This document shows positions 1 through 5,284 of a DNA stretch of 7,603 nt, in pieces. This stretch comes from Caldisericaceae bacterium (GTDB taxonomy: Bacteria; Caldisericota; Caldisericia; Caldisericales; Caldisericaceae), in the NCBI GenBank assembly GCA_021161495.1, contig JAGHAO010000069.1:1-7603 (forward strand). The letters are read 5' to 3'. A model generated the notes under the pieces. The model had not been told where the DNA came from and did not search any database. It saw only the letters and a program-made list of their open reading frames with translations. The position numbers and the translations under genes were made by a program. Positions within the stretch are counted from its first letter, which is position 1. The number at the start of each line of letters is the position of its first letter.

Positions 1-4
1 CAAA

Positions 5-10
5 TATAAT
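5..10 (+). promoter_or_regulatory. infC operon promoter, -10 box
   Basis: A perfect TATAAT lies at 5-10. It predicts a transcription start near 17-18 and a leader of about 125 nt before the infC start codon. The matching -35 box would lie left of the window, so the promoter is only half visible. The position makes sense because the leader hairpins described below begin just downstream. Confidence 0.55.
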
Positions 11-100
11 TAGTCTCAGGATAAAAGGGCAAATTGCCCTACCTTAAGCGGCTCGAGGCCTGCGAAAAGGTTTTGCTATTTGAAATGATTGTACTTTATA

Positions 101-130
101 AGGTGGCCTCGTGCCACCTATATTTATTTT
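101..130 (+). terminator. Attenuator terminator hairpin in infC leader
   Basis: A 7-bp GC-rich stem pairs AGGTGGC (101-107) with GCCACCT (113-119) around a five-base loop. It is followed by an A/T stretch rich in T at 120-130. The T-tract is broken by A residues, so termination may be partial, as suits an attenuator. It lies before the infC start codon and ends just upstream of its Shine-Dalgarno. Confidence 0.5.
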
Positions 131-137
131 GGAGGTG
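131..137 (+). promoter_or_regulatory. infC ribosome binding site (decides the start)
   Basis: GGAGGTG lies 7 nt (counting from GGAGG) before the ATT codon at 143 and fixes that codon as the start. Its AGGTG part (133-137) can also pair with CACCT at 115-119 in the terminator stem, so the leader structure could affect translation as well as transcription. Confidence 0.8.
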
Positions 138-142
138 AAAAT

Positions 143-715
143 ATTAAAGGAAAAGATGTAATTGCGAATGAAAGAATTCGCTGGAAAGAAGTCAGAGTAA
201 TTGACGAAAACGGAGACCAACTCGGGATTATGAGCTCGAGAGATGCGTTTAATCTTGCGCGAGATAAGGGGCTCGATCTTGTTGCTATTGCACCGAATGC
301 AAATCCGCCCGTATGTAAAATTGTCGATATGGGTAAGTTTCTTTACGAAAAAGCGAGGAAAGAAAAAGAAGCAAAGAAAAAACAGATGAAAGTCGAGATG
401 AAGCAGATGCGGTACAGGTTAAAGATTGATAAGAACGATCTCGATACGAAGAACAGAAAAGTGCGTAAATTTCTCGAGTCCGGAAACAGAGTAAAACTGG
501 AAATATGGTTCAGAGGGCGTGAAATGGCTCATACCGAAAAGGGTTTTGAACTTGCAAATAAAATTGTGGAAGCGCTTCCCGACGCAGGAAAACTTGTTAG
601 CGAACCGAAGCTGTCCGGAAGAAATTTAATTTTTTATATGGAGCCTACGAAGGAAGTGCTGAAGAGATTAAAGGAAAGGAGAGATCAAAATGAAAAGAAA
701 GATGAAGACAACTAA
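143..715 (+). CDS. infC: Translation initiation factor IF-3, AUU start
   Basis: IF3 binds the 30S subunit, keeps it apart from 50S and checks start-codon pairing. The product is 190 residues, a normal length. It begins MKGKDVIANERIRW, with the conserved N-domain block ending DENGDQLGIM, then a lysine-rich linker near residues 70-90, then a C-domain with the LEIWFRGREMAH segment. I place the start at ATT 143: GGAGGTG at 131-137 sits at ideal spacing (7 nt after GGAGG), and the conserved protein begins there. The in-frame ATG at 89 would add 18 unlikely residues across the terminator hairpin and the Shine-Dalgarno. AUU is the classical rare infC start codon and lets IF3 limit its own translation. 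The 3' end overlaps rpmI by 26 nt. Confidence 0.95.
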   Translation: MKGKDVIANERIRWKEVRVIDENGDQLGIMSSRDAFNLARDKGLDLVAIAPNANPPVCKIVDMGKFLYEKARKEKEAKKKQMKVEMKQMRYRLKIDKNDLDTKNRKVRKFLESGNRVKLEIWFRGREMAHTEKGFELANKIVEALPDAGKLVSEPKLSGRNLIFYMEPTKEVLKRLKERRDQNEKKDEDN

Positions 716-893
716 ATCAGCAGCTAAGAGATTTAAAATTACCGGAAGCGGAAAAATCGTTGCTTATGGTGCAGGTCACAGTCACCATCTTGAAAAGAAA
801 GGAATGAAAAGAAAAAAGAGGCAACTTAAGAAAAGAGTTGTGGAAAGGGAAGATTTAAAGAACATCAAAGCCTTACTTCCTTATTTAAAGTGA
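690..893 (+). CDS. rpmI: 50S ribosomal protein L35
   Basis: L35 is a small basic protein of the large ribosomal subunit. The product is 67 residues, the usual length, and carries the family signature MKTTKSAAKRFKITGSGKI near the N-terminus, followed by a very lysine/arginine-rich body. The start at 690 follows AAGGAG (676-681) by 8 nt and gives MKRKMKTTK, matching the usual MPKMKT start with one extra residue. An ATG at 702 is possible but would leave the protein short and poorly spaced from the binding site. The gene starts inside the end of infC (26-nt overlap) and is followed by rplT after 16 nt. This infC-rpmI-rplT order is conserved across most bacteria. Confidence 0.96.
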   Translation: MKRKMKTTKSAAKRFKITGSGKIVAYGAGHSHHLEKKGMKRKKRQLKKRVVEREDLKNIKALLPYLK

Positions 894-909
894 AAGGAGT
901 GTATGAATT

Positions 910-1278
910 ATGAGAGTTAAAGCAGGTGTTGTAAATAGAAAAAAACATAAGAAAATTTTGAAAATGGCGGAGGGTTACAGAGGCGCGGCTTCAAAAAGGT
1001 TTAAAGTTGCAAACGAAGCGGTAATGCACGCTTTGAGAAATTCCTATGTCCACAGAAGAGAAAGAAAGAGAGAATTCAGGAATCTCTGGATAGTAAGAAT
1101 TAATGCGCTTTCCCGCCAGTATGGTTTGAGTTATAGCAGATTTATAAACGGCCTTAAAAAGGCGAATATTGAAATTGACAGAAAGATGCTTGCAGATCTT
1201 GCCGTAAACGATGTAAAAACTTTCGAAGAACTCGTTAATAAGGCAAAAGAGGCTTTGAAGTCCGAAGTAAAAAATTAA
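910..1278 (+). CDS. rplT: 50S ribosomal protein L20
   Basis: L20 binds 23S rRNA early in large-subunit assembly and, in several bacteria, represses its own operon through the infC leader. The product is 122 residues, near the family norm of about 118. The basic N-terminal arm MRVKAGVVNRKKHKKILK leads into the conserved GYRGAASKRFKVA block and the HRRERKREFRNLWI and INALSRQYGLSYS segments. The globular C-terminal part, which carries the RNA-binding regulatory surface in known L20 proteins, is intact. AAAGGAG at 893-899 lies 10 nt before the ATG. An out-of-frame ATG at 903 is too close to the binding site to compete. It is the last gene of the operon and runs into the terminator at 1299-1327. 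Confidence 0.97.
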   Translation: MRVKAGVVNRKKHKKILKMAEGYRGAASKRFKVANEAVMHALRNSYVHRRERKREFRNLWIVRINALSRQYGLSYSRFINGLKKANIEIDRKMLADLAVNDVKTFEELVNKAKEALKSEVKN

Positions 1279-1298
1279 CAAGTTTGAGTTTTACGGAT

Positions 1299-1327
1299 AA
1301 AAAGCGCGCCGTATCGGCGCGCTTTTT
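1299..1327. terminator. Bidirectional rho-independent terminator
   Basis: A perfect 13-bp stem (1299-1311 with 1315-1327) closes a three-base loop. The GC core GCGCGCCG/CGGCGCGC is flanked by five A on the left and five T on the right, so it ends with a U-run when read from either strand. It serves rplT on the + strand, 20 nt after its stop, and ribU on the - strand, whose stop codon abuts it. Confidence 0.93.
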
Positions 1328-1873
1328 CTATATCTTATTTCTTTTTCTTAGGGAGAAGAAAACAATTGCGGTAAGCAGCGTGTCAAGTGCTCCCTTTGCT
1401 AAGTTGAACGGCACATTTATGCCTATCAGGTATTTCATAAGGTCCTTATGAGTAATCTTCGGAAACCAGAATTTTGGAACAGCCCACATATTGACGAAGA
1501 ACATTACAACGGTCATTGCCAACATGCCTGCGATAAGCCCTGTCAATACATTTGCCATACTTTTCTTTTTGTAGGCAATGGCTCCGCAGACAAATGCAAA
1601 TGTTCCGGTTGCAATAAAATTGATAAAGGCACCTAACACTCCGCCGCCTCCCCCGCCGCTTAAAAGATACAAAAGATCCTTTGTAAAGGCGATTCCTATT
1701 CCGTAAAACGGACCTAAATAAACTGCCCCGATAAGGATAGGAATATCTCCAAGGTCCGTTTTAAGGAAACTTGCAGAAGGGATTAGCGGAAATTCCGTAA
1801 ATCTCATAAGAACGAACGAAAGTGCTGCGAGAATACCTGCAAGCATTACCGCTCTGAGTTTTTTGTGTTGCAT
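1328..1873 (-). CDS. ribU: Riboflavin ECF transporter, S component RibU
   Basis: RibU is the membrane-embedded riboflavin-binding subunit of an energy-coupling-factor importer and works with the shared EcfA/A'/T module, which is not in this window. From ATG 1873 the product is 181 residues, typical for S components, with about six hydrophobic segments. The N-terminal MQHKKLRAVMLAGILAALSF has the small-residue AxxxA face that contacts EcfT. The EFPLIP and LKTDLGDIPILIGA stretch resembles the RibU ligand-binding region, and a run of six glycines precedes a VLGAFINFIATG helix. The FMN riboswitch just upstream strongly supports a riboflavin role. A GTG at 1903 would add ten residues but overlaps the Shine-Dalgarno itself. 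The gene ends against the shared terminator. Confidence 0.92.
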   Translation of the reverse strand: MQHKKLRAVMLAGILAALSFVLMRFTEFPLIPSASFLKTDLGDIPILIGAVYLGPFYGIGIAFTKDLLYLLSGGGGGGVLGAFINFIATGTFAFVCGAIAYKKKSMANVLTGLIAGMLAMTVVMFFVNMWAVPKFWFPKITHKDLMKYLIGINVPFNLAKGALDTLLTAIVFFSLRKRNKI

Positions 1874-1896
1874 TAAACAACGTTGTCCAGGGTCAA
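1873..1896 (-). other. Candidate seven-codon upstream ORF before ribU
   Basis: The only strong binding site, AGGAGG at 1903-1908, lies about 29 nt from the ribU ATG, too far for direct use. It lies 6 nt from a TTG at 1896, which opens a seven-codon frame (MTLDNVV) whose TAA overlaps the ribU ATG by one base (TAATG). Termination-reinitiation would link riboswitch control of the binding site to ribU. This is read from spacing alone; direct use of GTG 1903 is the alternative. Confidence 0.4.
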
Positions 1897-1899
1897 CTT

Positions 1900-2047
1900 T
1901 CACCTCCTTCCGTCCAGACTATACTGTCGGCTTCGGAGTTTCACCGAATCTGCCTTTCGGCTCGTGGGCTTAAGGTATCGAAACCTATCACCACCGATCA
2001 GGAATTGCCCCGCAATCGTGCGAGACTCACCTTGCCCTGGAGGGTGA
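1900..2047 (-). ncRNA. FMN riboswitch (RFN element)
   Basis: Read on the - strand, the conserved RFN blocks appear in order: AGGGCAAGGTGA, CCTGATCGGTGGT, AAGCCCACGAGC, GATTCGGTGAAACTCCG, AAGCCGACAGT and AGTCTGGACGGAAGG. Stem P1 pairs 2039-2047 with 1900-1907, with one bulged C. Variable hairpins occur at 1973-1986 and as a GAAA-capped hairpin in the AGCCGAAAGGC segment. L2 is unusual: an 8-bp, 4-nt-loop hairpin (2007-2026) is inserted between UGA and AAUU of the canonical loop. FMN binding should lock P1 and hide the Shine-Dalgarno that forms its 3' strand, shutting off ribU. No terminator with a U-tract follows, so control is probably translational. Confidence 0.95.
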
Positions 2048-2051
2048 TTTC

Positions 2052-2078
2052 ATTATAACTCGTTTGTATTTTATTCAA
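2052..2078 (-). promoter_or_regulatory. ribU promoter
   Basis: A perfect TATAAT on the - strand occupies 2052-2057, with TTGAAT at 2073-2078 as a -35 candidate at 15-bp spacing, slightly short; a weaker TTTGAA gives 16 bp. The predicted start near 2045-2048 coincides with the first base of riboswitch stem P1, so the transcript would begin almost exactly with the aptamer. Confidence 0.65.
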
Positions 2079-2091
2079 AATTATTTATCAT
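2063..2091 (+). promoter_or_regulatory. Candidate dprA promoter
   Basis: TATCAT at 2086-2091 with a weak TTTGTA at 2063-2068 (17-bp spacing) would start transcription at about 2098-2101, on or next to the dprA ATG. It overlaps the divergent ribU promoter. The -35 match is poor, so this rests mainly on the -10 box and on the lack of any other site. Confidence 0.35.
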
Positions 2092-2100
2092 TATTTTGTT

Positions 2101-3126
2101 ATGTATAAAATATATTGGGTTGCTTTAAACTTTTTGCGCTTTGAGGGTGCGCGTAAAAAATTTGAATCGCTGTTTGAAGATGCAAAATCAGGCAAGAGTG
2201 TAGAAAACGAAATTGAAGAAAAATTTGTAAATGCCGCTTCTTCGGAGATTAGCAGGGCGCGTTCCTTGAATGTTAATGTTATAACATTTGAGAATAAAAA
2301 TTACCCCGAAAGATTAAGAAATATCCAGGATCCACCTGTGGTTCTCTACGTAAAAGGTGCTATTTTACCGCAAGATAACCTTTCCGTAAGCATTGTGGGT
2401 TCGAGGAAGTGCACACCTTACGGGAGAAGTATTGCGAGAAAGTTTTCCAATGCGTTTGCAAAAGCGGGTATTACGATTGTAAGCGGACTTGCCTTGGGAA
2501 TTGACGGCGAAGCGCACAGAGGTGCAATTGATGCAACAGGAAGGACTATTGCCGTTTTGGGAAGCGGAATAAATAGAATCTATCCGTCAAGTAATGAGAA
2601 ACTTGCCGAAAAGATTGCCTCTTCATACGGTGCGGTAATCTCCGAATTTCCGCTTGATACAAAACCGAACAAGTTCAATTTTCCTTTTAGAAACAGGATT
2701 ATAAGCGGGATTTCCATTGCGACAATTGTTATGGAAGCGGCGGAAAAGAGCGGTTCCCTTATCACAGCGCGTCTTGCCGCAGAACAAGGAAGAGACGTAT
2801 TTTCCGTTCCCGGAAATATCACAAGCAAAATGAGCAAAGGCACGAATGATTTGATAAAAGACGGGGCAATACCAATAACCAGCCCGGAGGATTTGTTTGC
2901 CTACGAAAAAGAGTTTGAATCGCTTTTCAGAGAAAAAGAAAGTGTTTTCGAAAGTCTTTCGAATGAAGAGCGAAAAATTCTTGTCGTTTTGGAAAATAGT
3001 GCTGAAACCGCAGATCAAATTGCGAAAAAAACAGGTATTGTCGTGGATAAAATAACGAGGATTATCACATATATGGAAGTAAAGGGTCTTGTGAAGAGAT
3101 CCGGAGGGAGATACTTAAAGATATGA
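2101..3126 (+). CDS. dprA: DNA-processing protein DprA (Smf)
   Basis: DprA binds incoming single-stranded DNA and loads RecA during natural transformation; it is also kept in many bacteria not known to be competent. The product is 341 residues. Residues 1-70 form the variable N-terminal region. The Rossmann-like core shows SIVGSRKCTPYG (97-108), SGLALGIDGEAHRGA (128-142), LGSGINRIYP (153-162), FPFRNRIISG (194-203), then the SGSLITARLAAEQGRDVFSVPG stretch and KGTNDLIKDGA. Residues about 280-341 form a winged-helix domain (NEERKILVVL...TADQIAKKTG). The start fits the family's YWVALNFL opening, but no Shine-Dalgarno precedes it, so a leaderless message is possible. It overlaps trmFO by 4 nt (ATGA). 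Confidence 0.96.
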   Translation: MYKIYWVALNFLRFEGARKKFESLFEDAKSGKSVENEIEEKFVNAASSEISRARSLNVNVITFENKNYPERLRNIQDPPVVLYVKGAILPQDNLSVSIVGSRKCTPYGRSIARKFSNAFAKAGITIVSGLALGIDGEAHRGAIDATGRTIAVLGSGINRIYPSSNEKLAEKIASSYGAVISEFPLDTKPNKFNFPFRNRIISGISIATIVMEAAEKSGSLITARLAAEQGRDVFSVPGNITSKMSKGTNDLIKDGAIPITSPEDLFAYEKEFESLFREKESVFESLSNEERKILVVLENSAETADQIAKKTGIVVDKITRIITYMEVKGLVKRSGGRYLKI

Positions 3127-4400
3127 AGGAGATTAACATTATAGGCGGAGGGCTTGCAGGCTCCGAAGCCGCAATTTACATAGCGTCAAAAGGAATAAAG
3201 GTTAGGCTTTTCGAAATGCGGCCGTTCAAACTCACCGAGGCGCACAAAACAGGTAATTTTGCAGAAATTGTTTGCAGCAACTCCCTCGGTTCGCTTAATC
3301 CCGAAAACGGCAGAGGGCTTTTGAAGGAGGAAATTCTTTCCCTCGGTTCCGTTCTTTTGAGGACTGCGTTTGAATGCAAAGTGCCAGCAGGCAAAGCACT
3401 TGCCGTTGACAGGGAATGCTTTTCAAAAAAAATTACGGAGATCATAGAAAGCAATCCGCTTATAGAAGTGGTGAGAGAAGAGGTTTCCGAAATTTCCGAA
3501 GGGATAACGATTGTTGCGACCGGCCCTTTAACAAGCGAAAAACTGTTATTTTATCTCAAAGAGAAGTTCGGAATCAAGGATCTTTATTTTTACGACGCAT
3601 TGTCTCCGGTTGTCGTCGCCGAGTCTTTGAATATGGATAAGTTATTCTTCGGCGGACGATACGATCAACCTGCCGATTACCTCAATGCCCCGATGACAAA
3701 GGAGGAGTATTTGCGTTTCAGAGAAGCGCTTATTTCGGCGAAAAGGCATCTGCCGCACGATTTTGATAAAAAGTTTTTTGAGGCGTGTTTGCCCGTCGAA
3801 GAGATAGCGATGCGAGGGGAAGATGCGCTCCGTTTTGGCCCGTTAAGGCCGAAAGGTTTTAATAAGAAATATTATGCTGTCGTTCAATTGAGAAAGGAAA
3901 ACAAAGCGGGAACCCTTTACGAACTTGTGGGATTTCAAACTGCGCTTACGTATCCGGAGCAAAAAAGAGTTTTTCGAATGATACCCGGCCTTGAAAACGC
4001 CGAGTTTGTGCGTTTCGGCTCAATTCATAAAAATGCTTACATAAAATCCTCTGCGTTGCTGGATAAATTTTTGAGATTGAAGAAAAACCCTAATGTATTC
4101 TTTGCGGGGCAGATAAGCGGGGTGGAAGGGTATGTGGAAGCGATCGGAACGGGGCTCTTTGCCGCAATAAATGCGGTGAGGATGGCAAGAAATGAAAAAC
4201 CGATAGAAATACCGGAGAACACAATGCTCGGAAGCCTTATAAGGTTTATTACCGAAAACGAACTTGAAACACCTCAGCCGATGAGGGCGAATTTCGGAAT
4301 AATACCTGCCGGGTTTTTTGATATTCCCAAGTCCGTTCGCAAGAAGAAGTTTATTGAAACAAGCAGAAAAAGTATCGAAGAACTTAAAAAAGCAATATGA
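3123..4400 (+). CDS. trmFO: tRNA (uracil-54-C5)-methyltransferase, folate/FAD-dependent
   Basis: TrmFO makes 5-methyluridine at position 54 of the tRNA T-loop, using methylenetetrahydrofolate as carbon donor and FADH2 as reductant. The product is 425 residues, close to the family's usual 435-470. The N-terminal IIGGGLAGSEAA (6-17) is the FAD-binding glycine motif, followed by FEMRP and the CSNSLGS segment with Cys51. ACLPVEEIAMRG holds Cys222. These correspond by context to the two cysteines studied in B. subtilis TrmFO (Cys53, Cys226). GQISGVEGYVEAIGTGLFAA is the C-terminal FAD-contacting signature. GGAGGGA lies just upstream inside dprA. The ATG overlaps the dprA stop, and its own stop overlaps the next ATG, so the three genes are translationally coupled. 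Confidence 0.97.
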   Translation: MKEINIIGGGLAGSEAAIYIASKGIKVRLFEMRPFKLTEAHKTGNFAEIVCSNSLGSLNPENGRGLLKEEILSLGSVLLRTAFECKVPAGKALAVDRECFSKKITEIIESNPLIEVVREEVSEISEGITIVATGPLTSEKLLFYLKEKFGIKDLYFYDALSPVVVAESLNMDKLFFGGRYDQPADYLNAPMTKEEYLRFREALISAKRHLPHDFDKKFFEACLPVEEIAMRGEDALRFGPLRPKGFNKKYYAVVQLRKENKAGTLYELVGFQTALTYPEQKRVFRMIPGLENAEFVRFGSIHKNAYIKSSALLDKFLRLKKNPNVFFAGQISGVEGYVEAIGTGLFAAINAVRMARNEKPIEIPENTMLGSLIRFITENELETPQPMRANFGIIPAGFFDIPKSVRKKKFIETSRKSIEELKKAI

Positions 4401-5284
4401 AGGATTCTGAAAACCGCCTGCGCCTGAAAAAACTTTACGGTTTACTTTCTCCCTGTTATTTGTGCTCCTTGAACTGTGGGGCTGAAAGGTTGAATGGTGA
4501 AAGAGGGGTGTGTGGTGCCGGTGTGAAAATGAAAATTTCATCGGCAACTATCTATAAAGGGGAAGAGCCTCCGCTTGTCGGTAAAACAGGTTCCGGAGCG
4601 ATTTTTTTCAGTTTCTGCAATTTGAAATGCGTGTATTGTCAAAATTACAATTTCAGCCAGAAAGGAAACGGGCATTTTGTTTCCGTAAGTGAACTTTCCG
4701 AAATAATGCTACATTTTCAGGAAAAAGGTGTTGCCAATATAAACCTTATCACTGCAACGCATTTTATCCCGCAGGTTGCTTCGTCGCTGATTCTTGCCAA
4801 AGAAAAAGGTTTAAAAATTCCCGTTGTTTACAATACAAGCGGGTACGAGTCCGTTTCGGTTTTGAAACTCCTTTCCGGTTTGGTCGATATTTACCTTACG
4901 GATTTTAGATACGGGACAAACGAATGGGCAGTGAAATATTCCGCGGCACCGTTTTATACGGAAATAGCAAAATCCGCATTAAAGGAAATGTTTCGTCAAA
5001 CCGGCAATTTGAAATTGGGAGAAAGCGGAATTGCAAAAAGGGGAACCATTGTCAGGCTCTTGATATTTCCGGAAGGGCTTGCGGAGCTGGAACTCTCACT
5101 GAAATTTATTAAAGAAAGTGTCGGCGCGGGTGTTTACATAAGTTTAATGAGTCAATATGTTCCTGTTTACAAGGCAAAAAACTACCCTCCGCTGAACAGA
5201 AAAATTACAAAGCAAGAGTTGTTAAAAGCATCTTATTTGTTAAGAAAGTACGGCTTTAAAAACGGCTGGATTCAGTATCTTTGA
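4397..5284 (+). CDS. Radical SAM protein, PflX-like (COG1313 type)
   Basis: The protein is a radical S-adenosylmethionine enzyme of unknown reaction. The CNLKCVYC motif (Cys74, Cys78, Cys81; CX3CX2C) binds the 4Fe-4S cluster that cleaves SAM. The N-terminus holds a second cysteine set, CYLCSLNC (20, 23, 27) and RGVC (39), in the pattern PCxLCxxxCGxxRxxGExGxC. That pattern is typical of proteins annotated PflX or pyruvate formate-lyase-activating-like, whose partner is not established. The length of 295 residues is usual for this group. The first codon overlaps the trmFO stop as ATGA. The last 13 bp overlap the end of udk on the other strand. No formate-lyase or glycyl-radical gene lies nearby, so an activase role has no contextual support. 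Confidence 0.88.
   Translation: MKDSENRLRLKKLYGLLSPCYLCSLNCGAERLNGERGVCGAGVKMKISSATIYKGEEPPLVGKTGSGAIFFSFCNLKCVYCQNYNFSQKGNGHFVSVSELSEIMLHFQEKGVANINLITATHFIPQVASSLILAKEKGLKIPVVYNTSGYESVSVLKLLSGLVDIYLTDFRYGTNEWAVKYSAAPFYTEIAKSALKEMFRQTGNLKLGESGIAKRGTIVRLLIFPEGLAELELSLKFIKESVGAGVYISLMSQYVPVYKAKNYPPLNRKITKQELLKASYLLRKYGFKNGWIQYL

Larger units (their letters stand above)
18..142 (+). promoter_or_regulatory. infC leader, candidate L20-type transcription attenuator
   Basis: The leader holds three structures that compete. A first hairpin at 41-71 has outer stem 41-45/67-71 and inner stem 48-52/58-63 with one bulge. A perfect 7-bp antiterminator pairs 54-60 (CGAGGCC) with 105-111 (GGCCTCG). A terminator stem pairs 101-107 with 113-119. 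The antiterminator uses bases of both other hairpins, so only one arrangement forms at a time. A small separate hairpin lies at 26-40 (arms AGGGC/GCCCT). In Bacillus subtilis the same operon is repressed by ribosomal protein L20 binding its leader and favouring termination. That L20 is the ligand here is inference from gene order; the pairings are read directly. Confidence 0.6.

Noticed and set aside
41..104. Extension of the antiterminator by pairing ACCTT (41-45) with AAGGT (100-104)
   Set aside because: It would cross, not nest with, the 54-60/105-111 helix, so it cannot simply lengthen it.
89..142. In-frame ATG at 89 as the infC start
   Set aside because: It lacks a binding site, its codons run through the terminator hairpin and Shine-Dalgarno, and the added residues do not resemble IF3.
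903..920. Five-codon frame starting at ATG 903 just before rplT
   Set aside because: Only 3 nt separate it from AAAGGAG, too close for initiation, while the rplT ATG at 910 is well placed; probably chance.
1600..1670. Short GC-rich run in ribU encoding six glycines, as a possible repeat or frameshift site
   Set aside because: Codons vary (GGC, GGG, GGA), the frame stays open and a glycine-rich loop here is compatible with RibU.
1877..1886. 10-bp palindrome ACAACGTTGT before ribU
   Set aside because: Short, inside the small upstream frame, and with no promoter to control; most likely incidental.
1873..1903. GTG at 1903 as the ribU start
   Set aside because: The GTG is the last three bases of the AGGAGGTG binding site and the ten added residues (with Pro, Gly and Cys) are unlike S-component N-termini. 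Kept as an alternative only.
4020..4547. Long open frame antisense to trmFO (about 175 codons)
   Set aside because: Its composition is unlike a real protein, no ribosome binding site is seen, and it is fully covered by two well-supported genes on the other strand.
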